DNA of 24,505 bases from CAZLQR01 sp964404095 (GTDB lineage Bacteria > Patescibacteriota > Microgenomatia > UBA1406 > GWC2-37-13). Shown piece after piece: positions 12,532 through 22,300 of this stretch. The notes below the pieces were generated by a model. That model saw nothing but the letters and a program-made list of their open reading frames with translations. It did no database searches and was not told where the DNA came from. The number at the start of each line of letters is the position of its first letter. Position 1 is the stretch's first letter. The translations under genes were made by a program, and so were the position numbers. The stretch spans positions 1 to 24,505 of the forward strand of contig CAYOIN010000016.1 of the NCBI GenBank assembly GCA_964404095.1, read 5' to 3'.

Positions 12532-14624
12532 TATTTTTCCTGAAGCGCCTTCACAATATTCTGAGGAACCTCTTCATAGTGTGAGGGCTCAATGTATGGA
12601 ATACCTCGTCCTTCGGTTAAGGATCGGAGGGTGGTGACATAGCCAGAGAGCTCCGCAAGGGGTGCATATGCTTTAATGACCGTTACCTTTCCTTTTTTGT
12701 CGGTTCCAAGAATCTTACCTCGCTTACTTGAAAGATCTCCGATGACGGTACCCATGAACTCATCCGGAACCGTAACCTCCATCTTCATAATAGGCTCCAA
12801 AAGCACGAGTCCGGAGTTCTTTGCTCCATCCTGAAGGGCCATGGATCCCGCGATCTTAAATGCAATATCTGAGGAGTCGACATCATGATAACTTCCGTCA
12901 TACAGAGTCACCTGCATATCTACCATTGGATATCCAAGCAGTACTCCCTTTTCCATTGCCTCGATCACACCCTTTTCGATCGGTGGAATAAACTCAGCAG
13001 GAATAGAGCCTCCTTTAATTGCGTTAATGAACTTGAATCCTTCTCCACGACCAAGTGGCGCAAGTCTGATAAGACAGTGCCCATACTGACCACGTCCTCC
13101 CGACTGCTTAATGTATTTTGCCTCGGCCTGACCTTCTTTCGAGATGGTTTCTTTGTATGCTACCTGTGGCTTTCCGACGTTTGCGTCCATGCCCATCTCT
13201 CGTCGCATACGATCAACAAGAATCTCAAGATGAAGTTCACCCATTCCAGACATAATTGTCTGACCGGTTTCGTGATTAATCTTCACCTTAAAGGTTGGAT
13301 CCTCATCCGAAAGTCGCTGAAGAGCAAAGGCGAGCTTTTCTTGATCTGCCTTGGTCTTTGGCTCGATTGCAAGCGAAATAACCGGCTCCGCGAAGGTAAT
13401 CTTCTCCAAAAGAATTGGATCTTCCTTCTGTGTTAGGGTGTCTCCGGTAATACATTCCTTCGGGCCAACGAGTGCGACAATCTCACCAGCATAGGCCTTA
13501 TCAATTTCTTCTCGGTTGTTTGCATGCATGAGAAGCAGTCGGCTTACGCGCTCCTGCTTTCCGGTGTTGACATCATAGACATACGAACCTGCGGTCAAGG
13601 TACCTGAGTAGATGCGTGTATAGGTAATCTTTCCGACATGAGGGTCAAGTTGGATCTTGAATGCAAGCGCTGAGAACTTTTCATCCGATGTAAGCTGTCT
13701 TTTTTCTTCTTCACCTGTCTTTGGATTAGTCCCGATTACTTCTTTCAAATCCTGTGGAGATGGTAGATAATCAACAATTGCATCCAGCACTGGCTGTACA
13801 CCTTTGTTTCGAAGTGAGGTACCGCAGTAGACCGGAATCAGTTTGTATCCGATAACCGCAGCACGAAGTGCCTTCTTCAACTCCTCAATAGAGATTTCAG
13901 CACCACTTAAGAACTTCTCCAGGAGTGCGTCGTCGGTTTCGGCAACCTTCTCAAAAAGCTTCGCTCTCCATTCCTCAACCTTCGCTTTATATTCTTCTGG
14001 AACCTCTGTCTCGGAATATTTCGTACCCTGTGCATCCTGATCCCAGACATACGCTTTACGCGAAAGAAGGTCAATGACACCTTTGAACTCATCCTCTTTT
14101 CCAATCGGATAGACCATCACGACCGGATGAGCACCAAGTCGATCTTCGATCTCCTGTGTCGTGCCTTCAAAATCGGCACCGAGCTTATCCATTTTATTGA
14201 TGAAGCAGATGCGAGGTACGCGATATTTATCTGCCTGTCGCCAGACCGTCTCTGACTGACTCTGGACTCCCTCTTCTGCGTCAAAGACGATGACTCCTCC
14301 ATCGAGTACGCGAAGCGATCGCTCGACCTCTGCGGTAAAGTCAACGTGACCGGGGGTATCGATGATATTGATACGAACATCCTTCCAGAATGTCGTAGTT
14401 GCAGCAGAAACGATTGTAATTCCTCGTTCGCGTTCCTGTGGCATCCAGTCCATCTGAGTATCACCATCATCAATATCTCCGATCTTATAGGATCGGCCGG
14501 TATAGAAGAGGATGCGTTCGGTTGTAGTTGTCTTACCGGAGTCAATATGTGCAATAATTCCGACGTTTCGAATTTTATCGAGAGGAACGTTACGGTCTTT
14601 GGTGATTACGTTTTGCTGTGCCAT
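12531..14624 (-). CDS. fusA: Translation elongation factor G
   Basis: This GTPase drives ribosomal translocation. The 697-residue length is normal. The P-loop is AHIDSGKTT (25-33). The switch region reads QERERGITI, with DTPGHVDF and NKMDK downstream. The C-terminal domains carry SGMGELHLEI and the GRGQYGH stretch of domain IV. It lies in the rpsL-rpsG-fusA order of the str operon. tuf, which usually follows, is replaced by a metallophosphoesterase gene. No Shine-Dalgarno is seen before the ATG. The Ser in AHIDSGKTT, where many bacterial EF-Gs have Ala, is a minor variant. Confidence 0.97.
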   Translation of the reverse strand: MAQQNVITKDRNVPLDKIRNVGIIAHIDSGKTTTTERILFYTGRSYKIGDIDDGDTQMDWMPQERERGITIVSAATTTFWKDVRINIIDTPGHVDFTAEVERSLRVLDGGVIVFDAEEGVQSQSETVWRQADKYRVPRICFINKMDKLGADFEGTTQEIEDRLGAHPVVMVYPIGKEDEFKGVIDLLSRKAYVWDQDAQGTKYSETEVPEEYKAKVEEWRAKLFEKVAETDDALLEKFLSGAEISIEELKKALRAAVIGYKLIPVYCGTSLRNKGVQPVLDAIVDYLPSPQDLKEVIGTNPKTGEEEKRQLTSDEKFSALAFKIQLDPHVGKITYTRIYSGTLTAGSYVYDVNTGKQERVSRLLLMHANNREEIDKAYAGEIVALVGPKECITGDTLTQKEDPILLEKITFAEPVISLAIEPKTKADQEKLAFALQRLSDEDPTFKVKINHETGQTIMSGMGELHLEILVDRMRREMGMDANVGKPQVAYKETISKEGQAEAKYIKQSGGRGQYGHCLIRLAPLGRGEGFKFINAIKGGSIPAEFIPPIEKGVIEAMEKGVLLGYPMVDMQVTLYDGSYHDVDSSDIAFKIAGSMALQDGAKNSGLVLLEPIMKMEVTVPDEFMGTVIGDLSSKRGKILGTDKKGKVTVIKAYAPLAELSGYVTTLRSLTEGRGIPYIEPSHYEEVPQNIVKALQEK

Positions 14625-14633
14625 ATCTGAAAT

Positions 14634-14649
14634 GCGATTGTTCTATCGC
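14634..14649 (-). other. Small hairpin in the rpsG-fusA gap
   Basis: GCGAT and ATCGC flank a 6-base loop, 9 bases upstream of the fusA ATG, within the 83-bp gap. It could affect fusA translation, but the stem is short and may be chance. Confidence 0.3.
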
Positions 14650-14707
14650 GAAACCTGTATCTCAAGAGCGACCTGCGGTACAAGCTACACGTTACAATCC
14701 GATGGGG

Positions 14708-15181
14708 TTACCACTTAAGGTGGGCGAATGCTTTATTCGCCTCAGCGAGCTTCTCGGTCTGAGCTTTTTTCGTTACTGCGTTTCCAAGATTTTGCGCCGC
14801 TTCAGATAATTCTACATGAAGCTTGTTTGCAAATGTTTTATATTCTTTGTTTGATCGAGTCTGTGCAGCCTCGATGATCCAGTTGAGCGCAAGAAATAGC
14901 TTTCGCTCTTTGCGAACTTCGACCGGAACGAGATAGGATGCTCCTCCTAGTCTTCGTGGTTTTACCTCGTGGTTTGGCGCGACATTATGAATTGCCTGAT
15001 GAAGAATCTGAACGGGGTCCTTCTTCTCCTCTGTAAGTTTTGCAAAGACGTCATGAACCACAGTCATTGCCACGCTTTTTTTACCATCTTTCATTACATA
15101 GTTCACGAGTTTTGCAACCTCATGGCTTTTGAACACTGGGTCCTGTCGAACGGCATTTTTTTTATATTTTCCTCGTGGCAT
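14708..15181 (-). CDS. rpsG: 30S ribosomal protein S7
   Basis: S7 nucleates assembly of the 30S head by binding the 3' domain of 16S rRNA, and in E. coli it represses the str operon. The 157 residues start MPRGKYKKNAVRQDPVF. They contain the conserved NYVMKDGKKSVA, HNVAPNHEVKPRRLGGASYLVPVEV and ALNWIIEAA segments. It begins 13 bases after the rpsL stop, with no clear ribosome binding site. Confidence 0.97.
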   Translation of the reverse strand: MPRGKYKKNAVRQDPVFKSHEVAKLVNYVMKDGKKSVAMTVVHDVFAKLTEEKKDPVQILHQAIHNVAPNHEVKPRRLGGASYLVPVEVRKERKLFLALNWIIEAAQTRSNKEYKTFANKLHVELSEAAQNLGNAVTKKAQTEKLAEANKAFAHLKW

Positions 15182-15194
15182 ATTGGTATGTTAA

Positions 15195-15611
15195 TTACGA
15201 AGATCTTTCGAGCTTCGTTCCGTACTTAGAGCGAGATGTCTTTCTTCCTTCGACTCCACCGGTATCAAACTTTCCTCGGACAATGTGGTACTTTACACCC
15301 GGAAGATCCTTTACACGACCTCCACGAACAAGTACGATTGAGTGCTCTGCGAGGTTGTGACCAATCCCTTGAATGTAAGCGGTAACTTCCATCTTATTGG
15401 AAAGGCGTACACGTGCAACCTTCCGAAGTGCTGAATTCGGTTTCTTCGGTGTCATTGTTCTGACCACAGTACACACACCTCGTTTTTGAGGTGAGTTTGA
15501 CTCAACGTATCTTCGTTGAAGAGTGTTGAAGTTTGCCTTTAGTGCAGCAGCACGAGACTTCTTAACTCGCTTTTTCCTCTTCTGCTTGATCAGCTGGTTG
15601 ATTGTTGGCAT
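15195..15611 (-). CDS. rpsL: 30S ribosomal protein S12
   Basis: S12 sits at the decoding centre and controls accuracy. The 138 residues start MPTINQLIKQKRKK and contain TPKKPNSALRKVARVRL and VRGGRVKDLPGVKYH. The Lys residues at the classical streptomycin-resistance positions (in PKKPNS and GRVKDLPG) are the wild-type form. The ATG is well supported by the conserved N-terminus. It therefore lies inside the 3' end of rpoC, overlapping it by 50 bp in another frame. GGAGG at 15629-15625 (minus strand) lies 13 bases upstream, also within rpoC. Confidence 0.97.
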   Translation of the reverse strand: MPTINQLIKQKRKKRVKKSRAAALKANFNTLQRRYVESNSPQKRGVCTVVRTMTPKKPNSALRKVARVRLSNKMEVTAYIQGIGHNLAEHSIVLVRGGRVKDLPGVKYHIVRGKFDTGGVEGRKTSRSKYGTKLERSS

Positions 15612-18600
15612 ATTTACTAATAAACCTCCCGTAATACTTACTAATGAGCTCCTCGTTAACGGGAATTAACCTTCCAATTATAACATTTTCTTTCAGTCCT
15701 AACAAGTAATCTACCTGCCCTTTGATTGCTGCAGAGCTCAAAACCCCTGTTGTCTGCTCGAATGATGCAGATGACAACCATGAGTCGGTGTGAATCGCCG
15801 CCTTGGTGATACCAAGGATAGAGACCTTTCCGACCGACGGCTTCGCCCCCTGTGCAAGAATCTTCTTGTTCTCTTCTTCGAATCGAATGCGTGACACAAC
15901 CTCATCCTTAATGAATGCGGTGTCTCCCTCGTCTTCGATGATGATCTTTTCGCTCATCTTTCGAATGATAACCTCGAAGTGCTTGTCGTGAATCGCGATA
16001 CCCTGAGACTCATAGACCTTCTGGATTTCGTCGAGAAGATATCCTTGTGCCGCATGGAGTCCTTTGATTGCGAGAATGTCGCTGATATCGAGGTATCCTT
16101 CAGACAGCGCAGCACCGCGAGCAACGAGATCGCCGTCACCAACCTTCAGGTGCTGTGACATCGGAATCATGAATTCCTGTTCCTGCTGATTGCTTTCATC
16201 GGTGGAGGTGATCTTCACCATGTATACATCCTTTGCGAGATCTTCTCGGACCGAGACCTTACCGTTGATCTCTGCAATTGGGGATACCACCTTCGGTGTT
16301 CGTGCTTCAAAAAGCTCCTCTACGCGTGGAAGTCCCTGCGTAACATCCGAGATAACGATACCTCCAAAGTGTCGGACTCGCATGGTAAGCTGGGTTCCCG
16401 GTTCTCCGATCGACTGAGCAGCCATAACACCGACCGGTACACCAATCTCAACGGTTCTTCCGTTGGAAAGATCGACACCGTAACAGTGCTTACATACCCC
16501 GTACTTTGATGCACAGTACAGCGGTGAGCCAACAACAACACGTGCTACGCTCTGTGCTTTGACGGTTGCGACTGCGTTCTCATCAAGGAGATCGCCCTTC
16601 TTTAGAAGTACTTCACCCTTTGCATTTTCTACGTCTTCAAGCAGATATCGTCCACGGATTCTCTCCATGAACTTCTCTCCTCGATCGTCTTCAGTGCTCA
16701 CGATGAGTCCTCGATCGGTACCACAGGTTTCTTCACGAATAATGACGTCGTGTGAAACATCGACCAATCGTCGTGTGAGGTATCCTGCATCTGCGGTCTT
16801 CAAGGCTGAGTCAGTAAGTCCCTTACGTGCACCTCGAGCAGAGATGACGTACTCAAAGATCGAAAGACCTTCGCGATAGTTCGACTTTGTTGGAACCTCA
16901 ATAATCTTTCCGAGCGGATCAACAACAAGTCCTTTCATTGCGGAAAGCTGCTTCAACTGCTCTCGGGAAGCGCGCGCTCCTCCTGACTTAATAATGATCT
17001 TGACCGGATTCTCTTCATTAAGGATAGCCCAGGTCTTATCGGCAAGATTCTCGGTAGTCTCGATCCAGAGCTTGTTTGAGAATCGTCGCTTTTCCTCTAC
17101 CGTAAGCAGACCTTGCTCATAGCTCTTCTCGAGTTTTACGATTTCTTTTTCTGATTCCTGAATGATGGCGCCTTTCTCATCAATAATCTTACAGTCAAAT
17201 ACCGAGACCGAAAGTCCGGCGGAGATTGTTGCACCCCAGAACCCAATTTCTTTCAGGCGATCAATCAACTCTCCAACCTTCTGGTTATCGTTGTAGATTC
17301 TTGTCGCAAGAACGATCAGATCCTTGACGTCAGCTGCCTTGATATCACGATTGATGAACTGCAGCTCTACTGGCAACAGCTGGTTCACGAGAATTCGTCC
17401 AACACTTGTTCTCAAGAGCGACCCATTCACAAGCACCATGAGCGGTTGTCGAATGGTGATCTGCTCAAGATGATATGCTGCTACTGCTGCATCAGGATCG
17501 GTAAAGGCTCGAAGCTCGGTATCCTTTGTCTCAATGTATGCATTGTCGATGGTCGTCAGGTAGTAGATACCAAGCGCCATCTCCTTGTTCGGGATAACGA
17601 TTGGCGATCCATCTGCCGGCTTCAACAGATTGTGATACGGCAACATTCTATTCTTAACCTCTTCAATAGCGGTCTGCGAAAGAGGCACGAACAGACCCAT
17701 TGCATCTCCGTCAAAGTCTGCATTGTAACCTGCACAGACCGTAGGATGAAGCTTAATTGCATACGAATCGGTAAGCACAGGATAGAACGCCAAAATCGAG
17801 AGTTTGTGCAAGGTTGGTGCACGGTTCAATAGCACCGGATGGTTCTTGGTAACCTCTTCGAGAATGTCGTACACGACCGGATCTTTGTGCTCAAGGAAGG
17901 TCTTTGCGCTCTTAATGTTTGGCGCCAGACCACGCACAATAATTTCACGGAGTAGATGCGGCTTGAACAGCTCGAGTGCCATTTCTTTTGGCACACCACA
18001 CTGATCAATTCGGAGTTCTGGTCCTACAATAATGGTGGATCGTCCTGAATAATCAACTCGCTTACCGAGAAGATTCTGTCGGAATCGACCTTGCTTTCCT
18101 CGCAATACATCAGATAATGACTTCTGAATCTTCGAGGCAGAGCCCTGAGATCGAGATCGACCTCGCGACTTCTGAAGATCAAGGAGTGAGTCAACGGCCT
18201 CCTGTAACATTCGCTTTTCGTTTCTTAAGATAATCTCCGGAGCACCGAGATCAATCAACTGCTTTAATCGATTGTTTCGGTTAATAACTCGTCGATAAAA
18301 ATCATTCAGGTCCGAGGTTGCGAACTTACCACCGGGGAGCTGAACAACCGGTCGGAGATCAGGTGGGATAACCGGAAGAACGGTTAATACCATCCAGACT
18401 GGCTGCGTTTTACTCTTGATGAAAGACTCGATGACGCGAACCTTCTTCAATAGCTTATTTCGTCGCTCACCTTTTGCCTTTGGAAGCTCGTTGAGTGCGG
18501 TTGAGTACAGCGCCTGCAGATCAAGATTCTGCAGGGTATCATGAACAACCTCTGATCCCATTCCAACGGTGATACATTTCTCAAGATTATATTCTCGAAG

Positions 18601-19356
18601 ATAGAGATAATCATCTTCTTCAAGAAGATCGTTCTGCTTCAGTGATTTTACAATTTTAATCACTCGATCAAAGAATGCCGTCTTTTGTGATTTCTTTTCA
18701 ACAAACTTGTTTGACAGCTGCTTAAACTGCTCCTTCTCTTTCAGTGAAAGCTCCTGCAACGCGATCTCTGCCTGCTCCTTATTCGACAGTCTCTTTTCTA
18801 GTGCGGCTCGCTGTTTTTCAAACTGCGCTCTCACTTCATCCTTATCCTTTTCGTGCTGTTCCTCTTCTTTGGTGATTTCCTTTTTCTTTACCTCTTCAAG
18901 TGCGACAACTGCTTTCTTCTGTTTTTCTTCGTTCACATCGGTGACGAGATAGAGAGCATAATAAATGACTCGCTCTAATGACTGAGGTGGAATGTCAAGA
19001 AGCGTGCTTAATGGAGCTGCCGCACCCTTAAAGTACCAGATGTGTACAATCGGTGACGCAAGCTTGATATACCCCATTCGTTCACGTCGAACAGCAGAGG
19101 TAGTTACTTCGACTCCGCAGCGATCACAGACAATCCCTTTATATCGAACTCTCTTGTACTTACCACAGTAACATTCGTAGTCTTTGGTTGGACCGAAGAT
19201 ACGCTCATCAAACAGTCCGTCCTTTTCAGGTCGGAGTGTTCGATAGTTGATGGTTTCCGGTTTGGTAACTTCACCTTTTGACCACTGAAGAATATCCTCA
19301 GGTGATGCGAGGCGAATTCGTAAACCGCTAAAATCAACTACTGGTAGTTCGTCCAT
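15562..19356 (-). CDS. rpoC: DNA-directed RNA polymerase subunit beta'
   Basis: This is the catalytic large subunit, 1264 residues. The N-terminal zinc ribbon uses Cys62, 64, 77 and 80. The second zinc site has CGTDRG and CASKYGVCKHC. The catalytic loop reads NADFDGDAM (545-553): the three metal-binding Asp are intact, but the usual Gln of NADFDGDQM is Ala552. A charged coiled-coil insertion of about 80 residues (about 143-225, Lys/Glu-rich) lies between the zinc ribbon and the lid/rudder region. The start overlaps the rpoB stop by one base (TAATG). Its last 50 bases overlap rpsL, encoding an acidic tail ending EEEKAS. Confidence 0.98.
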   Translation of the reverse strand: MDELPVVDFSGLRIRLASPEDILQWSKGEVTKPETINYRTLRPEKDGLFDERIFGPTKDYECYCGKYKRVRYKGIVCDRCGVEVTTSAVRRERMGYIKLASPIVHIWYFKGAAAPLSTLLDIPPQSLERVIYYALYLVTDVNEEKQKKAVVALEEVKKKEITKEEEQHEKDKDEVRAQFEKQRAALEKRLSNKEQAEIALQELSLKEKEQFKQLSNKFVEKKSQKTAFFDRVIKIVKSLKQNDLLEEDDYLYLREYNLEKCITVGMGSEVVHDTLQNLDLQALYSTALNELPKAKGERRNKLLKKVRVIESFIKSKTQPVWMVLTVLPVIPPDLRPVVQLPGGKFATSDLNDFYRRVINRNNRLKQLIDLGAPEIILRNEKRMLQEAVDSLLDLQKSRGRSRSQGSASKIQKSLSDVLRGKQGRFRQNLLGKRVDYSGRSTIIVGPELRIDQCGVPKEMALELFKPHLLREIIVRGLAPNIKSAKTFLEHKDPVVYDILEEVTKNHPVLLNRAPTLHKLSILAFYPVLTDSYAIKLHPTVCAGYNADFDGDAMGLFVPLSQTAIEEVKNRMLPYHNLLKPADGSPIVIPNKEMALGIYYLTTIDNAYIETKDTELRAFTDPDAAVAAYHLEQITIRQPLMVLVNGSLLRTSVGRILVNQLLPVELQFINRDIKAADVKDLIVLATRIYNDNQKVGELIDRLKEIGFWGATISAGLSVSVFDCKIIDEKGAIIQESEKEIVKLEKSYEQGLLTVEEKRRFSNKLWIETTENLADKTWAILNEENPVKIIIKSGGARASREQLKQLSAMKGLVVDPLGKIIEVPTKSNYREGLSIFEYVISARGARKGLTDSALKTADAGYLTRRLVDVSHDVIIREETCGTDRGLIVSTEDDRGEKFMERIRGRYLLEDVENAKGEVLLKKGDLLDENAVATVKAQSVARVVVGSPLYCASKYGVCKHCYGVDLSNGRTVEIGVPVGVMAAQSIGEPGTQLTMRVRHFGGIVISDVTQGLPRVEELFEARTPKVVSPIAEINGKVSVREDLAKDVYMVKITSTDESNQQEQEFMIPMSQHLKVGDGDLVARGAALSEGYLDISDILAIKGLHAAQGYLLDEIQKVYESQGIAIHDKHFEVIIRKMSEKIIIEDEGDTAFIKDEVVSRIRFEEENKKILAQGAKPSVGKVSILGITKAAIHTDSWLSSASFEQTTGVLSSAAIKGQVDYLLGLKENVIIGRLIPVNEELISKYYGRFISKYANNQPADQAEEEKAS

Positions 19357-22300
19357 TATTTGATGTAATCAACTGATAATCCGAGCGCATTTAATTCTTT
19401 CAACAGAACGTGGAACGACTCCGGAACATTCGACTGAGGAATGTCGAGACCCTTGATGATCGACTCAAACGCCTTCACACGACCTCGAAGATCATCTGAT
19501 TTGATCGTCAACATCTCCTGAAGTACCGCAGGTACTCGGTGAGACTCAAGTGCCCAGACCTCCATCTCTCCGAATCGCTGTCCTCCCATCTGCGACTTAC
19601 CACCGAGAGGCTGTTGCGTCACGAGTGAGTATGGACCAACTGATCGTGCATGGAATTTATCTTCAATCATATGAATGAGCTTCATGATGTATCCAACGCC
19701 GACAAGCGCATTTCGATCGAGCGCCTTACCGGTCTGACCATCGTACAACGTCATCTTCCCATCAATTGGAAGATCGAGTTTCTTGAGTTCATTGGTGATG
19801 AAATCCTCACGAATTCGTTCAAATACCGGGAAGTTCATTCGAGATCCTTCTTTTTGCGCTACCAGTCCAAGCATGGTTTCATAGAGCTGTCCAAGATTCA
19901 TACGGGAAAGAATTGACAGCGGTGAGATGATAATATCAACCGGTGTTCCGTCTTCAAGATACGGCATGTCCCATTCAGGAAGAATGCGTGAGATAACTCC
20001 TTTGTTTCCGTGTCGACCTGCCAACTTATCTCCCACAGTAATCTTTCGCAGCTGCGCGATAGTTACCAAAATTCGTTTAATAACCGTTGGTTCGAGCTCA
20101 TTTGGATCCTTCTTTGTGTCGATCACCTGAACATCGACAACAACTCCACGCTTTCCATACGGAACACGAAGTGATGTATCTTTTACGTCTTTTGCCTTCT
20201 CACCAAAGATCGCTCGGAGAAGTCGTTCTTCTGCGGAAAGCTCTTTCTCTCCTTTTGGTGCAACCTTTCCAACGAGGATGTCTCCACCGTGTACTTCTGT
20301 ACCAATAAGAATCAGTCCATCCTTATCTAGATTCTGGAGTACCTCTTCTCGTACATTTGGAATATCACGGGTGAGCTCTTCGGGGCCAAGCTTCGTGTCG
20401 ACAACATCTGCAATAAACTCTTCGCTCGAGATCGAGGTGAGAATATCTTTCTTCAGAAGTCGTTCCGAGATAACAAAGCCGTCCTCGTATCCGAGACCGT
20501 TCAATGAGGTATATGCAATGACAAGATTCTGTCCGAGTGCAAGACTACCATCGTTGGTAGCGGGTCCGTCGACCAAGAGGTCGCCTTTCTTGACCTTCTG
20601 GTTGAGCTCGACTCGTGGTCGCTGATCAAACACAACATCTTTGTTGGTTTTGATAAAACGATCGAGGTCGTATTCATATTTTTTCTTGCTTTTTCCAACC
20701 ACCACTACCTTCTGTCCATCAACGTAGTCAACGACTCCATCCTCCTCGGCATAGATCGTTCGTCCGAGCGCCTGAGAAACCTTTTTCTCCATACCTGTTC
20801 CGACAAGCGGAGCCTCTGGCTGTACCAACGGTACCGCCTGGCACTGCATGTGCGTACCCATCAGGGCTCGCGATGCATCGTCGTTTTGCAGGAATGGAAT
20901 GACCGCTGCGGCGGCTCCGATTACCTGGCGTGGGGAGATGTCGATGTAATCAACCTTCTCGGAAGGAATCTCAATGAGATCGCCCTCGAATCGAGCAACA
21001 ACATGACTGTCGGTGATAACACCGGTCTTATCAATGTTGACGGTATCAGAGGTAATATAATACTTCTCCTCATCGTCAGCCTGGAAGTATTCGATGGTGT
21101 CGGTGACCTTTGCAACCGTCTTCCCACCCATCTTCACCTTCTCAACTTTCTTGTACGGTGTCTCGAGGAAGTTGTACTTATTTACGCGACTGTAGAGCGC
21201 CATGTATGTGACCACACCGATGTTCGGACCTTCGGGCGATCGGATCGGACAGATTCGTCCGTACTGTGAAGCAGAAATATCGCGAATTGAGAACGATGCT
21301 CGCTCTTTTTCGATTCCTCCCGGTCCGCCGACGGTGATTCTTCGAAGATTATCAAGCTCCGAAAGTGGATTGGTCTGGTCGACGATGGTTGAGAGCTGAC
21401 TGGTTCTAAAGAATGAATTGAGTGCAACGGTCAATGGCTTGGAGTTAACCACCTGCGAAGGAACGACATTGGTCTCCCCCGCAACTAAACTCATTCGCTC
21501 TTTGATCTCGCGCTCTGCTCGCACCATTCCGACACGAATTCCGTACATTCCGACTAGTTCTCCGACGGTGCGGAGACGTCGATTTCCAAGATGATCGATG
21601 TCGTCAAAGGACTTCTCACCATTGGTCATCGAGACAAGATACTTAATGGTTTCGATGATATCTTCCTTCTTCAAGAGGTAGTTTTCTCGCTCAATGTTGA
21701 AGTTGAGACCGAGCTTCTTGTTCATCTTGTATCGTCCGACATCAGCGAGTGAGTATCGACGATGATTGAAGAATAGATTATTGATGGTCTCGATTGCATT
21801 TTCAAGAATGAGCGGCTCTCCGGGTTTTACCTTGCGGTATACCTCGAGAATAGCCTCATTTTTGCTTTGAGTTGTGTCTTTTTTGAGGGTTGGTTGAATG
21901 TATTTTTCAACGAGTGTTGGATCGAGATCTCGGAATGAATTGAGAATCTGGGTAGGATTGTCTCCTTCAAACATCTTCACAAGTGCTGAGCCGAGGAACT
22001 TTCGCTTCTTATTCACCTTTACCTCAATGAGGTTGTTCTTGTTGATGGTGATGTCGAGCCAAGCTCCAATGTACGGTCGAATCTCTGCATTGTAGAGGGT
22101 GAGCCCCGTTGTCTTATCAATCTCTGCGGTGAAGTAAACACCCGGAGCACGGACGAGTTGATTAATAACAACACGCTCGATTCCATTAATGATGAAGGTG
22201 CCACGATCGGTCATCTTTGGCAAATTAAAGAAGTATACGTCCTGTTTCTTTTCTTGATTCAATCGCTTGTTGGTAAGTTTCAGTTTCAGGTAAACGGGCA

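Noticed and set aside
12885..13436. Long plus-strand open frame (183 codons) opposite fusA
   Set aside because: It is antisense to the well-conserved EF-G gene and the translation has no family features; it is a shadow of codon usage.
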